This document shows positions 34,621 to 44,248 of a stretch of 64,000 nucleotides of DNA, piece after piece (position 1 is the stretch's first letter; the number at the start of each line of letters is the position of its first letter). Origin of the DNA: Pseudomonas sp. DNDY-54 (GTDB lineage Bacteria; Pseudomonadota; Gammaproteobacteria; Pseudomonadales; Pseudomonadaceae); contig NZ_CP082271.1 of assembly GCF_019880365.1 (NCBI RefSeq), positions 4,216,001 through 4,280,000 on the forward strand, written 5' to 3'. The notes under the pieces were generated by a model. The model did no database searches. It saw only the letters and a program-made list of their open reading frames with translations, and was not told the origin of the DNA. Position numbers and translations under genes: made by a program.

Positions 34621-35559
34621 ATGGAAACCCGCGCCCATCATGTATTGATCGGACTTTTTACCGTGGCAGCCGTCGGCTGCGCCCTGCTCTTCGCGCTGTG
34701 GCTGGGCAAATCCAGCATGGACCGGGAATACAGCTACTACGACATCGGCTTCAGCCAGGCCGTAAGTGGCCTGTCCAGCGGCAGCTCGGTGGAATACAGC
34801 GGCATCAAGGTGGGCGATGTGACCGAGCTGTGGCTGGAGCCGGATGACCCACGCAAGGTGCGCGCACGCATCCGCGTCTACGGCGGCACGCCGATCAAGA
34901 CCGACACCCAGGCGCGGCTGGCGCTGGCCAACATCACCGGCAGCATGGTCATCCAGCTGCACGGCGGTACACCCGACGCGCCACGGCTCGAGGGCGAGCG
35001 CGATGACCCGCCACTGATCATCGCTGATCCGTCATCGCTCAGTGCGCTGCTGGAAAACGGCGAGGACCTGATGAGCAACATCAACAATCTGCTGCTCAGC
35101 GCCAACCAGATCTTCTCCGAGGAGAACACCAGTCGGCTGAGCCGCACACTTGAGCATCTGGAGCAGGCCACCAGTGTGCTCTCCGACCACCGTGGCGATC
35201 TGGCGCAGACGCTGCAGCAGTTCAATCAGCTGAGCCAGCAGGCCAACACGGTGATGGGTGAACTGTCGAGCCTGGCGCGCAACGCCAACGGCCTCTTGGA
35301 TGATCAGGGCCGTAGCGTGCTGACCAGCGCAGCGCAGTCGATGGACACGCTGGACCAAGCCACGGCTCGGCTGGACAAGCTGCTTGAGGAAAACGAAGGC
35401 GCGCTGAACAACGGCATGCAGGGCTTCAACGAGCTCGGCCCGGCCATCAACGAGCTGCGCACTACCCTTGGCGCGCTGCGCCGCGTGACTCAGCGCCTGG
35501 AAGACAACCCGAGCGGCTTTCTGCTCGGCCGCGACAAACTGCAGGAGTTCAACCCATGA
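34621..35559 (+). CDS. MCE/MlaD-family lipid-binding protein
   Basis: 312 residues: one N-terminal membrane anchor (ALIGLFTVAAVGCALLFALWL-like region, about 8-30), an MCE domain (about 38-120, with GLSSGSSVEYSGIKVGDV) and a long helical C-terminal region (about 140-300) with heptad-like spacing of Leu and Ala. The longer helical tail makes it closer to PqiB/LetB-like or Let-type single-MCE proteins than to short MlaD. It should form a periplasmic ring that passes lipid between membranes. The ATG is 2 bp after the ATPase stop. Confidence 0.88.
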   Translation: METRAHHVLIGLFTVAAVGCALLFALWLGKSSMDREYSYYDIGFSQAVSGLSSGSSVEYSGIKVGDVTELWLEPDDPRKVRARIRVYGGTPIKTDTQARLALANITGSMVIQLHGGTPDAPRLEGERDDPPLIIADPSSLSALLENGEDLMSNINNLLLSANQIFSEENTSRLSRTLEHLEQATSVLSDHRGDLAQTLQQFNQLSQQANTVMGELSSLARNANGLLDDQGRSVLTSAAQSMDTLDQATARLDKLLEENEGALNNGMQGFNELGPAINELRTTLGALRRVTQRLEDNPSGFLLGRDKLQEFNP

Positions 35560-36176
35560 ACCTTCGCCACTCCCTGTCCCGCCTCGCACTGCTCGGGCTG
35601 TTCGCGACGCTCGCGGCGTGTTCGATCCTGCCGGAGTCCGAGACCCTTCGTATCTACCTGCTGCCCACGACGCCCACGCCGCAGCAGGCCAGTACACCCG
35701 CGCTCCAGCATGCACTGCGCATCAATACACCCCAGGCCAGCCGCATCCTTTCGAGCCAGCGCATCGCCGTGGTGCCGCAGGGCAACCAGATCAGCGCCTA
35801 TCAAGGCGCGCGCTGGAGCGACGCCGCGCCGGTGCTGCTGCGTGATCGCCTGATTGAAGCCTTTCAGCGCGACGGCCGAATGCCGTCGGTGAGCAACGAG
35901 GACGTCAACCTCTACGCTGACCTCAGCCTGCACAGCGACCTGCGCGCCTTCCAGACGGTGTATGTCGACGACAAGCCAGTCGTGGTCATCACGCTCGACG
36001 CGCGCCTGGTCAACCGCAACGACCAGCACACCCTGGCCAACCACCGCTTCGAGGTGCGCCAACCAAGCACTGGCACTGGCGTCGAGCAGGTAGTGGAGGC
36101 TTTTGGCCAGGCCAGCGATCGCCTCAGCGCTGAGGTTCTTGAGTGGACGCTCGGCCACGCACGTAAATTGCCGTAA
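35556..36176 (+). CDS. PqiC-like ABC transport auxiliary lipoprotein
   Basis: 206 residues with a lipoprotein signal (LFATLAACS lipobox, Cys near 23) and a PF03886/DUF330-type domain: YLLP opening, SSQRIAVVPQGNQISAYQGARW and ALRDRLIEAFQ-like helix. PqiC-type lipoproteins sit in the outer membrane and dock MCE proteins. It overlaps the MCE gene by 4 bp (ATGA) and closes the operon. This position (MCE plus PqiC-like lipoprotein) is typical of non-Mla MCE systems. Confidence 0.85.
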   Translation: MNLRHSLSRLALLGLFATLAACSILPESETLRIYLLPTTPTPQQASTPALQHALRINTPQASRILSSQRIAVVPQGNQISAYQGARWSDAAPVLLRDRLIEAFQRDGRMPSVSNEDVNLYADLSLHSDLRAFQTVYVDDKPVVVITLDARLVNRNDQHTLANHRFEVRQPSTGTGVEQVVEAFGQASDRLSAEVLEWTLGHARKLP

Positions 36177-36283
36177 CCCAACATAACGGCAGCTAATCGC
36201 ACCGGTATTGATCCAGATACACACAAAGTGCGTGTTAGAGCGCCTAACATGGCTCCGGACTTCACAACAGCCGGAGCAGATTC

Positions 36284-37360
36284 ATGAGTCAGCCACGCAC
36301 CCGAGCCGCGCTCAAGGCCCTTGCGTTCGTAGTCGTCATCGCTGTCATCGGCGTCCTGCTCTGGAACGAGTTGCGTCCGAGCGGGCTGGGCGACGGCTTT
36401 GCCAGCGGTAACGGGCGTATCGAAGCGACCGAAATCGACGTTGCGACCAAAAGTCCCGGCCGCGTGCTGGAAATCCTCGTGGATGAAGGCGATTTCGTTC
36501 AGCCCGGCCAAGTGCTGGCGCGCATGGACACCGAAGTGCTGCAGGCTCAACTGAACCAAGCACGTGCCCAGGTCCGTCAGGGCGAGAACGCGATCCTGAC
36601 GGCCCAGGCCATGGTCGCCCAGCGCGAAAGTGAACGCGCCACAGCCGAGGCCGTGGTGACCCAGCGCCGTGCAGAGCTCACCGCCACGCAGAAGCGCCAT
36701 CAGCGCACCGAAACCCTGGTGGCGCGCAATGCCATGGCACGTCAGCAACTCGACGATGATCTGGCTGCGATGCAAAGCGCTCAGGCCGCCTTGGCCGCGG
36801 CGCGCTCTCAAGTGATTTCTGCCGATGCCGGAATCGCCGCGGCCAAATCCCAGGTGATCGAGGCTCAATCCTCGGTCGAGGCCGCTCAGGCTGGCGTCGA
36901 ACGGCTGCAGGCCGATATCCGCGACAGCGAGTTGAAAAGCGACCGCGTCGCCCGCGTGCAATACCGAGTGGCGCAAGCGGGGGAAGTGCTCGGGGCGGGC
37001 GGCAAGCTGCTCAACCTGGTTGACCTGGCCGATGTGTACATGACGTTCTTTCTGCCGGAGCGCCAGGCAGGTCGGGTCGCCATTGGCTCCGAAGTACGCT
37101 TGGTGATCGACGCCGCGCCGCAGTACGTGATTCCGGCGCGGGTCAGCTACGTCGCCAGCGTTGCGCAGTTCACGCCCAAGACCGTGGAAACCGAAAGCGA
37201 GCGCGAGAAGCTGATGTTCCGGGTCAAGGCAAGGATCGATCCCGAGTTGCTCAAGCGCCATATGGAGCAGGTCAAGACCGGTTTGCCGGGCGTCGCGTAC
37301 CTGAAGCTGGACGCTGACGCCGAGTGGCCTGCCCACCTGCAAATCAACGTCACGCCATGA
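36284..37360 (+). CDS. HlyD-family periplasmic adaptor (YhiI-like)
   Basis: 358 residues. One membrane anchor (ALAFVVVIAVIGVLLW), then a biotinyl-lipoyl-like half (GNGRIEATEIDVATKSPGRVLEILVDEGDFV), a long alpha-helical hairpin of Ala/Gln-rich sequence (about 85-215) and a beta-barrel C-terminus. Such adaptors link inner-membrane ABC exporters to an outer-membrane channel. GGAG precedes the ATG. It overlaps the ABC protein gene by 4 bp. No outer-membrane channel gene is nearby, so TolC/OprM-type protein would be shared. Confidence 0.88.
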   Translation: MSQPRTRAALKALAFVVVIAVIGVLLWNELRPSGLGDGFASGNGRIEATEIDVATKSPGRVLEILVDEGDFVQPGQVLARMDTEVLQAQLNQARAQVRQGENAILTAQAMVAQRESERATAEAVVTQRRAELTATQKRHQRTETLVARNAMARQQLDDDLAAMQSAQAALAAARSQVISADAGIAAAKSQVIEAQSSVEAAQAGVERLQADIRDSELKSDRVARVQYRVAQAGEVLGAGGKLLNLVDLADVYMTFFLPERQAGRVAIGSEVRLVIDAAPQYVIPARVSYVASVAQFTPKTVETESEREKLMFRVKARIDPELLKRHMEQVKTGLPGVAYLKLDADAEWPAHLQINVTP

Positions 37361-40095
37361 TCGAGCAGCCAGATGCGGTGGTGCAGGTTGATGGAGTCAG
37401 CCTGCAGTACGGCAAGACGCACGCGCTCGACGAGCTGACGCTGACCCTGCCCGCTCGGTGCATGGTCGGGCTGATCGGCCCCGATGGGGTGGGCAAATCC
37501 AGCCTGCTGGCACTGATATCCGGCGCACGCAAGCTGCAGCGGGGCACGATAGCGGTGCTCGGCGGCGACATCGGTAACGCCGCCCATCGCCGCAAGGTGT
37601 GCCCGCGCATCGCCTACATGCCTCAGGGTCTGGGCAAGAATCTCTACCCGACGTTGACGGTTTTCGAGAATCTCGAGTTCTTTGGCCGCCTCTTCGGCCA
37701 AGACGCTGAGGAACGTCACTGGCGTATCGCCGAGCTGACCCGCAGTACCGGGCTGGCCTCCTTTATCGAGCGACCAGCCGGAAAGCTTTCCGGCGGCATG
37801 AAACAGAAACTGGGGTTGTGCTGCGCCCTGATCCACGACCCCGATCTGCTGATCCTCGACGAGCCCACCACCGGCGTCGATCCGTTATCGCGCGCGCAAT
37901 TCTGGGAGCTGATCGAGCGCATCCGCCGCGACCGACCGCAGATGAGCGTGCTGGTCGCCACCGCCTACATGGATGAGGCGCAGCGTTTCGATCACCTGGT
38001 GGCGATGGACGCCGGCAAGGTGCTGGCTACCGGCAGCCCGGCAGAACTCCTGTCTCGTACCAGCAGCGACTCGCTGGAACAGGCTTTCATTCGCCTGCTG
38101 CCGGAAGACAAGCGCAGCCAGCACCACGAACTGGTCATCCCGCCGCAGCCGCAAAGCGACAGCATCGCCATCGAAGCCCATGGCTTGACCATGCGTTTCG
38201 GCGATTTCGTTGCGGTGGATCAGGTGAACTTTCGCATCCCGCGCGGCGAGATCTTCGGCTTTCTCGGCTCCAACGGCTGCGGCAAGACCACCACCATGAA
38301 GATGCTCACCGGACTGCTGCCAGCCAGCGAGGGCGAGGCGCTGCTGTTCGGCAAACCAGTGGACCCACACGACATGCAGACCCGCCAGCGCGTCGGCTAC
38401 ATGTCACAGGGGTTCTCGCTGTACAGCGAACTGACGGTGCGGCAGAACCTCGACCTGCATGCTCGGCTGTTCCACCTGCCGGCAGACCGCCGCGAACCAC
38501 GCGTGCGAGAAATGCTCGAGCGCTTCAGCCTCACCGATGAGGCCGACAGCCTGCCTGGCAACCTGCCGCTGGGCGTGCGGCAGCGCCTGTCGCTGGCGGT
38601 GGCCGTGATTCACAACCCGGAAATTCTCATCCTCGACGAACCGACATCAGGCGTCGATCCGATCGCCCGCGATGGGTTCTGGGCGCTGCTGGTGCAGCTC
38701 TCGCGCGAAGACGGCGTCACGATCTTCATTTCCACCCACTTCATGAACGAAGCGCTGCGCTGCGACCGTATCTCGCTGATGCATGCCGGCCGCGTACTCG
38801 ACAGCGATACGCCCCAGGCACTGATGGAAAAGCGCGGACTGCCTACGCTGGAAGCGACCTTCATTGCCTATCTCGAAGAGGCCGCTGCGGCGAACGCAAG
38901 CGGCCCCTCACCCGGCACGCCGGGACCAGGCCGCGCCCCTGAGCGGCCCGCGGCCAGCACACGACAGGCCCGCTTCAGCCTGCGCCGGCTGTTAAGCTAT
39001 TCCCGCCGCGAGGCCATGGAGCTGCGCCGCGACCCGATCCGCGCCACGCTGGCGATGCTCGGCAGTGTGATCCTGATGTTCATCATGGGATACGGCGTCA
39101 GCTTCGATGTCGAGAATCTCAGCTACGCCGTCCTCGATGGCGATCAGACCACCACCAGCCAGCACTACCTGATGAACATCGCTGGCTCCCGCTATTTCGA
39201 AGAGAAACGGCCACTCGCCAGCCACGCTGAACTCGACGCGCGCATGCGCAGCGGCGATATCAGCCTGGCGGTAGAAATTCCGCCAAATTTCGGCCGCGAC
39301 CTCAAACGCGGCGCGGTCCCGCAGATCGCGTTCTGGATCGATGGCGCCATGCCCATGCGCGCCGACACCATCAAGGGCTATGTGCAGGGTATTCATCTGA
39401 CTTACCTGCAGCAACTGGCCCGTGAATCGGGTGTGAGCGGACAGCTTTCGCCAGCCGATGTAGCCATCCGCTACCGCTACAACCCCGACGTGCAGAGTCT
39501 GCCGGCGATGGCTCCGGCAATGATTCCGCTGTTGCTGATGATGATTCCGGCGATGCTGACCGCACTTGGCGTGGTACGGGAAAAGGAGCTGGGGTCGATC
39601 ACCAACTTCTACGTCACGCCGACCACTCGCCTGGAGTTCCTGCTCGGCAAGCAGTTGCCCTACATCGCGCTGGGCATGTTCAACTTCGCAACGCTGGCGC
39701 TGCTGGCCGTATTCGTCTTCGGCATTCCGATCAAGGGCAGCATTCTTACCCTCTGCCTCGGTGCGTTGCTTTACGTTGCCTGCGCCACGGGGCTCGGGCT
39801 GCTGATGTCGTCGATCCTCAACAGCCAGATCGCCGCGATCTTCGGCACCACCATCGTCACCCTGCTGCCGGCCATCCAGTTTTCCGGACTGATCCACCCG
39901 GCCTCCGCGATGGAGGGGTTCGGCGCCTTTATCGGCCAGCTCTATCCGACCACCCATTTTCTGATCATCAGCCGCGGGGTGTTCTCCAAGGCGCTTGGGC
40001 TGGCGGAGCTGTATCCCTATTTCATCCCCATGCTGCTGGCCATTCCGCTGCTGACGCTGCTCAGCATCGCCGGCTTGCGTAAGCAGGAGAAGTGA
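37357..40095 (+). CDS. RbbA/YhiH-like ABC protein: two ATPases fused to a permease
   Basis: 912 residues. First ATPase (about 8-235): Walker A GPDGVGKSS, signature LSGGMKQKLG, Walker B LLILDEPTTGVD. Second ATPase (about 275-500): Walker A GSNGCGKTT, degenerate signature LPLGVRQRLS, Walker B ILILDEPTSGVD. A Pro/Gly-rich linker (about 510-540) leads to an ABC-2 permease with one N-terminal and five C-terminal membrane segments. This order is that of E. coli YhiH/RbbA. Between YhiI-like adaptor and YhhJ-like permease it probably forms a drug or lipid exporter; the ribosome-associated role given to RbbA is uncertain here. Confidence 0.88.
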   Translation: MIEQPDAVVQVDGVSLQYGKTHALDELTLTLPARCMVGLIGPDGVGKSSLLALISGARKLQRGTIAVLGGDIGNAAHRRKVCPRIAYMPQGLGKNLYPTLTVFENLEFFGRLFGQDAEERHWRIAELTRSTGLASFIERPAGKLSGGMKQKLGLCCALIHDPDLLILDEPTTGVDPLSRAQFWELIERIRRDRPQMSVLVATAYMDEAQRFDHLVAMDAGKVLATGSPAELLSRTSSDSLEQAFIRLLPEDKRSQHHELVIPPQPQSDSIAIEAHGLTMRFGDFVAVDQVNFRIPRGEIFGFLGSNGCGKTTTMKMLTGLLPASEGEALLFGKPVDPHDMQTRQRVGYMSQGFSLYSELTVRQNLDLHARLFHLPADRREPRVREMLERFSLTDEADSLPGNLPLGVRQRLSLAVAVIHNPEILILDEPTSGVDPIARDGFWALLVQLSREDGVTIFISTHFMNEALRCDRISLMHAGRVLDSDTPQALMEKRGLPTLEATFIAYLEEAAAANASGPSPGTPGPGRAPERPAASTRQARFSLRRLLSYSRREAMELRRDPIRATLAMLGSVILMFIMGYGVSFDVENLSYAVLDGDQTTTSQHYLMNIAGSRYFEEKRPLASHAELDARMRSGDISLAVEIPPNFGRDLKRGAVPQIAFWIDGAMPMRADTIKGYVQGIHLTYLQQLARESGVSGQLSPADVAIRYRYNPDVQSLPAMAPAMIPLLLMMIPAMLTALGVVREKELGSITNFYVTPTTRLEFLLGKQLPYIALGMFNFATLALLAVFVFGIPIKGSILTLCLGALLYVACATGLGLLMSSILNSQIAAIFGTTIVTLLPAIQFSGLIHPASAMEGFGAFIGQLYPTTHFLIISRGVFSKALGLAELYPYFIPMLLAIPLLTLLSIAGLRKQEK

Positions 40096-40096
40096 A

Positions 40097-41224
40097 ATGG
40101 GACCTACCCGGCGATCACTCAGCAACATCTTGCAGCTCGGTCTCAAGGAGCTGCGCAGCCTCTATCGTGACCCGGCGATGCTGGTGCTGATTCTCTATTC
40201 GTTCACCCTGGCCATCTACGAAGGCGCGACCGCCGTGCCCGAAGCGCCGCACCGCGCCAGCATCGCGGTCGTCGACGAGGACCGCTCGCAGGCCTCGTTA
40301 CGCATCATCAACGCGTTTCAGCTGCCCTATTTCATCGAGCCGAAAGCCATCAACCTTCAGCAAATGGACAGCGGCATGGACGACGGCCTGTATACCTTCA
40401 CCCTGAACATTCCGCCGCGATTCCAGGAAGACCTGCTGGCAGGCCGCCAACCGACAATCCAGCTGAACGTGGATGCCACCCAGGTCAGCCAGGCGTTCAC
40501 CGGTGCAGGCCACATCCAGCAGATCATTGCGAGCGAGACCGCCGAATTCATCAAGCGCTACCGCTCGGGCGATGCCTTGCCCGTCGAGGCGGTTGTGCGC
40601 ACGGCTTTCAATCCCAACCTCAGTCGCGCTTGGTTCGGCGCCGTGAACGAAGTCATCAACCAGATCACCATGCTGGCGATCATCCTTACTGGCGCGGCGC
40701 TGATCCGCGAGCGCGAACACGGGACCATCGAGCACCTGCTGGTGATGCCGGTGACGCCGTTCGAGATCATGGTCAGCAAGGTCTGGGCGATGGGTCTGGT
40801 CGTGCTGACGGCCGCAGCCTTCGCCTTGCGCTTCGTGGTCGAAGGCTGGCTCGACATTCCGGTCCAGGGTTCGCTACTGCTGTTTGCCGGCGCGGCCGCA
40901 CTGCATTTGTTCGCAGCGACATCCATGGGGATTTTCTTCGGGACGGTGGCGCGTTCCATGCCGCAGCTGGGGCTACTGGTGATCCTTACGTTGATTCCGT
41001 TGCAGATCCTCTCGGGCGGCGTGACCCCGCGCGAAAGCATGCCGGAGCTGGTGCAGACCATCATGCTGGTGGCGCCGACCACGCATTTCGTCGAGCTGGC
41101 GCAGGCCGTGCTGTTCCGCGGCGCCGGCGCGTCGGTCATCTGGCCACAGCTCTTGGCGCTGTCGGCCATTGGCGCGGTGTTCTTTCTCGGGGCGTTGTCT
41201 CGGCTGCGGACGTCACTACGTTAG
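40097..41224 (+). CDS. ABC-2 type permease (YhhJ-like)
   Basis: 375 residues with one N-terminal membrane segment, a periplasmic domain of about 140 residues and five C-terminal segments. Family motifs: LKELRSLYRDPAMLVLIL at the start and REREHGTIEHLLVMPVTPFEIM in the middle. It forms the second permease half with the fused ABC protein encoded 1 bp upstream. Together with the HlyD-like gene this is the yhiI-yhiH-yhhJ arrangement. Confidence 0.9.
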   Translation: MGPTRRSLSNILQLGLKELRSLYRDPAMLVLILYSFTLAIYEGATAVPEAPHRASIAVVDEDRSQASLRIINAFQLPYFIEPKAINLQQMDSGMDDGLYTFTLNIPPRFQEDLLAGRQPTIQLNVDATQVSQAFTGAGHIQQIIASETAEFIKRYRSGDALPVEAVVRTAFNPNLSRAWFGAVNEVINQITMLAIILTGAALIREREHGTIEHLLVMPVTPFEIMVSKVWAMGLVVLTAAAFALRFVVEGWLDIPVQGSLLLFAGAAALHLFAATSMGIFFGTVARSMPQLGLLVILTLIPLQILSGGVTPRESMPELVQTIMLVAPTTHFVELAQAVLFRGAGASVIWPQLLALSAIGAVFFLGALSRLRTSLR

Positions 41225-41250
41225 CCGGCGTTTGCCGCTCGCGACGCGAG

Positions 41251-41502
41251 CTAATCGATTAGGCGGTCGTCTGCGCCAACCGCCGAGCCCGCGTCAGTGC
41301 AGACGGATACGTTCGTCGGCAGTTCTGACGCTGAGCGGATCTCCGCCATTCGCGACACCATCCGCCGGCTGGCGATCCGTACCGCCGGGTCGTCGCTGGC
41401 CATGAGTTCGAGGGCGAATGCAGTCAATGCTTCGGAGAGTTGGGCGAGGCTGTGCACGGAGCGGCTCAGCTGATCGGCGAGCAGGTTGTTTCGGTTATGC
41501 AT
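41251..41502 (-). CDS. Small helical hypothetical protein
   Basis: 83 residues from MHNRNNLLADQL; an in-frame GTG further upstream is possible. The first 50 residues form an amphipathic helix pattern (LSRSVHSLAQLSEALTAFALEL) and a second helix RIASRRMVSRMAEI follows; the tail is acidic. I know no family. It is on the strand opposite to both neighbours and would have its own promoter in the 264-bp gap before rfbB, which otherwise contains only the rfbB promoter region. Confidence 0.5.
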   Translation of the reverse strand: MHNRNNLLADQLSRSVHSLAQLSEALTAFALELMASDDPAVRIASRRMVSRMAEIRSASELPTNVSVCTDAGSAVGADDRLID

Positions 41503-41766
41503 TCCATTGCTACCGGTGATAATGGCCACGCGATATTACGTTATCCATGTGAGCCCGCTACCCCGCCCTTCGTCTGAGATAAGCGGCGCCGGATAGATTG
41601 GGCCCGCCCCGCCCCCCGTTGTATGAATGGCCCGGCTGCAGCAAACTTTCGAGTCGCCCCTGCAGCCCCACTTCACGGCCGGGAATTTTTGTATTTTCGG
41701 CGGGTCTATCCTGCCGACATGCCAAGAGCCTTTAGCTCTAGTAGCGCGCCAAGGAAGCCTATCAAC

Positions 41767-42837
41767 ATGCGCATTCTCGTTACCGGCGGAGCCGGATTCA
41801 TCGGCTCTGCTCTGATCCGCCACCTTATTCACGACACCGAGCACAGCGTCCTCAATCTGGACAAGCTGACCTACGCGGGCAACCTCGAGTCGTTGGCTGA
41901 AATCGAAAGCAGCGACCGCTATCAGTTCCTGCAGGCCGACATCGCCGACCGCGAGCGTGTCAGCGAGGCGCTGCTCGACTTCCAACCAGACGCCATCATG
42001 CATCTGGCGGCCGAATCTCACGTCGACCGCTCCATCGACGGGCCGGCCGAATTTATCCAGACCAACATCGTTGGTACCTATCAGCTGCTCGAGGCCACCC
42101 GCGCGTACTGGCAGAGCCTGTCAGCCGAGCGCCGCGAGGCCTTCCGTTTCCATCACATCTCCACCGACGAGGTGTATGGCGACCTGCACGGTGTTGATGA
42201 CCTGTTCACCGAAACCACGCCCTACGCGCCCAGCTCGCCCTACTCGGCGAGCAAGGCCTCATCCGATCATCTGGTTCGCGCCTGGCAGCGCACCTACGGT
42301 CTGCCGGTACTGATCACTAACTGCTCGAACAACTACGGCCCCTATCACTTCCCCGAGAAGCTGATCCCGCTGGTGATCCTCAATGCCCTGGATGGCAAGC
42401 CCCTGCCGGTTTACGGCAACGGCACCCAAGTGCGTGACTGGCTGTTCGTCGAGGATCACGCGCGCGCACTGTTCAAAGTGGTCAGCGAGGGCACCGTCGG
42501 CGAGACCTACAACATCGGCGGCCACAACGAGCAGAAGAACATCGACGTGGTGCGCGGCATCTGCGCGCTGCTCGAAGAGCTGGCACCGCAGAAGCCTGCC
42601 GGCATCGAGCGCTTCGAAGATTTGATCACCTTCGTCAAGGACCGCCCAGGCCATGACCTGCGCTACGCCATCGACGCCAGCAAGATCGAACGCGAGCTGG
42701 GCTGGGTTCCGCAGGAAACCTTCGAGACCGGCCTGCGCAAGACCGTGCAGTGGTATTTGAACAATCTGGAATGGTGCCGTCGCGTTCAGGACGGCAGCTA
42801 TCAACGTGAGCGCCTTGGCGCGCTGGAGAACGCATGA
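41767..42837 (+). CDS. rfbB: dTDP-glucose 4,6-dehydratase
   Basis: 356 residues from MRILVTGGAGFIGS (NAD-binding GxxGxxG). Short-chain dehydrogenase catalytic motif YSASKASSD (Tyr-x3-Lys), STDEVYGD and NNYGPYHFPEKLIP are diagnostic of RmlB. It makes dTDP-4-keto-6-deoxyglucose, the second step to dTDP-L-rhamnose used for lipopolysaccharide and rhamnolipid. First gene of rfbBACD; all four overlap by 4 bp. Confidence 0.95.
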   Translation: MRILVTGGAGFIGSALIRHLIHDTEHSVLNLDKLTYAGNLESLAEIESSDRYQFLQADIADRERVSEALLDFQPDAIMHLAAESHVDRSIDGPAEFIQTNIVGTYQLLEATRAYWQSLSAERREAFRFHHISTDEVYGDLHGVDDLFTETTPYAPSSPYSASKASSDHLVRAWQRTYGLPVLITNCSNNYGPYHFPEKLIPLVILNALDGKPLPVYGNGTQVRDWLFVEDHARALFKVVSEGTVGETYNIGGHNEQKNIDVVRGICALLEELAPQKPAGIERFEDLITFVKDRPGHDLRYAIDASKIERELGWVPQETFETGLRKTVQWYLNNLEWCRRVQDGSYQRERLGALENA

Positions 42838-43706
42838 AAGGAATCATCCTCGCCGGAGGCTCCGGTACCCGTCTGCACCCCATCACCCTGGGCGTATCCA
42901 AGCAGCTGCTGCCGATCTACGACAAGCCGATGGCTTATTACCCGATTTCGGTGCTGATGCTGGCCGGCATTCGCGACATCCTGCTGATTTCCACGCCGCA
43001 GGATCTGCCGCAGTACAAGAATCTGCTGGGTGACGGCAGCCAGTTCGGAGTCAACTTCACTTATGCCGAGCAGCCCTCGCCGGATGGCCTGGCCCAGGCG
43101 TTCCTGATCGGCGAAGACTTCATCGGGGATGACTCGGTGTGCCTGATCCTCGGCGATAACATCTTCCACGGTCAGCATTTCACCGAGAAACTGCAGCGCG
43201 CCTCGGCCCAGGAAAAGGGCGCTACGGTCTTCGGTTACTGGGTCAAGGATCCGGAGCGCTTCGGCGTGATCGACTTCGACGAGACGGGTAAGGCCTTGTC
43301 GATTGAAGAGAAGCCCGCCAAGCCGAAGTCCAGTTATGCCGTGACCGGCCTGTATTTCTACGACAATGATGTGGTGGAGATCGCCAAGTCGATCAAGCCC
43401 TCGCCGCGTGGTGAGCTGGAAATCACCGACATCAACAATGCGTACCTCAAGCGCGGCGACCTGAGCGTCGAACGCTTCGGCCGTGGCTTTGCCTGGCTCG
43501 ATACCGGTACCCACGACAGCCTGCTGGAAGCCTCCCAGTACGTGCAGACCATCGAGCATCGCCAAGGCTTGAAGGTCGCCTGCCTGGAAGAGATCGCCTA
43601 TCAGCACAAGTGGATCGACCGCGAACAACTGCTGCGCCGCGCCGATGCACTGGGCAAGACCGGCTACGGTCAGTACCTGTTCAAGCTCGCCGGTGAAGAT
43701 GCATGA
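42834..43706 (+). CDS. rfbA: Glucose-1-phosphate thymidylyltransferase
   Basis: 290 residues beginning MKGIILAGGSGTRLHP, the nucleotidyltransferase signature, followed by KQLLPIYDKPM and a VCLILGDNIFHG metal-binding segment. RmlA joins glucose-1-phosphate and dTTP to dTDP-glucose, the first step of the rhamnose pathway, and is feedback-inhibited by dTDP-rhamnose. ATGA overlaps with rfbB and rfbC. Confidence 0.96.
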   Translation: MKGIILAGGSGTRLHPITLGVSKQLLPIYDKPMAYYPISVLMLAGIRDILLISTPQDLPQYKNLLGDGSQFGVNFTYAEQPSPDGLAQAFLIGEDFIGDDSVCLILGDNIFHGQHFTEKLQRASAQEKGATVFGYWVKDPERFGVIDFDETGKALSIEEKPAKPKSSYAVTGLYFYDNDVVEIAKSIKPSPRGELEITDINNAYLKRGDLSVERFGRGFAWLDTGTHDSLLEASQYVQTIEHRQGLKVACLEEIAYQHKWIDREQLLRRADALGKTGYGQYLFKLAGEDA

Positions 43707-44248
43707 AAGTCATCGAAACCGAGATCCCTGACGTACTGATCATCGAGCCCAAGGTGTTCGGTGATGAGCGCGGGTTCTTCTACGAGAGCTTCAACGCCGC
43801 GGCTTTCGAGGCTGCGACGGGGGTCAAGCGCAGCTTCGTTCAGGACAACCACTCCAAGTCCCAGCGTGGTGTGCTGCGGGGGCTGCACTATCAAATCCAG
43901 CAGCCGCAAGGAAAACTGGTGCGGGTCGTGGCCGGGGAAGTGTTCGACGTAGCCGTGGATCTGCGCCGTAGCTCGCCTACCTTCGGGCGCTGGGTCGGCG
44001 TTCATCTGGATGCGCAGAACCAGCGCCAGCTGTGGATTCCGGAAGGCTTTGCGCATGGCTTCGTAGTGCTCAGCGAGAGCGCTGAATTTCTCTACAAGAC
44101 TACCGACTACTACGCGCCAGCCCACGAGCGATCGTTGCTCTGGAATGACCCGCAGATCGGCATCGACTGGCCATTCACCGAGCCGCCTCAGCTGTCGCAG
44201 AAGGACATCGACGGCAAGGTACTCAGCGAAGCGGAGCTGTTCGCATGA
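43703..44248 (+). CDS. rfbC: dTDP-4-dehydrorhamnose 3,5-epimerase
   Basis: 181 residues, the normal RmlC length. Cupin fold with FVQDNHSKSQRGVLRGLHYQ (catalytic His in RGLHYQ), the Asp of VAVDLRRSSPTFG and FAHGFVVLSE. It epimerises carbons 3 and 5 of the keto sugar before the last reduction by RmlD, encoded next with ATGA overlap. Confidence 0.95.
   Translation: MKVIETEIPDVLIIEPKVFGDERGFFYESFNAAAFEAATGVKRSFVQDNHSKSQRGVLRGLHYQIQQPQGKLVRVVAGEVFDVAVDLRRSSPTFGRWVGVHLDAQNQRQLWIPEGFAHGFVVLSESAEFLYKTTDYYAPAHERSLLWNDPQIGIDWPFTEPPQLSQKDIDGKVLSEAELFA

Noticed and set aside
35912..37342. 476-codon minus-strand frame opposite lipoprotein and HlyD genes
   Set aside because: Antisense to two well-supported genes; no family features.
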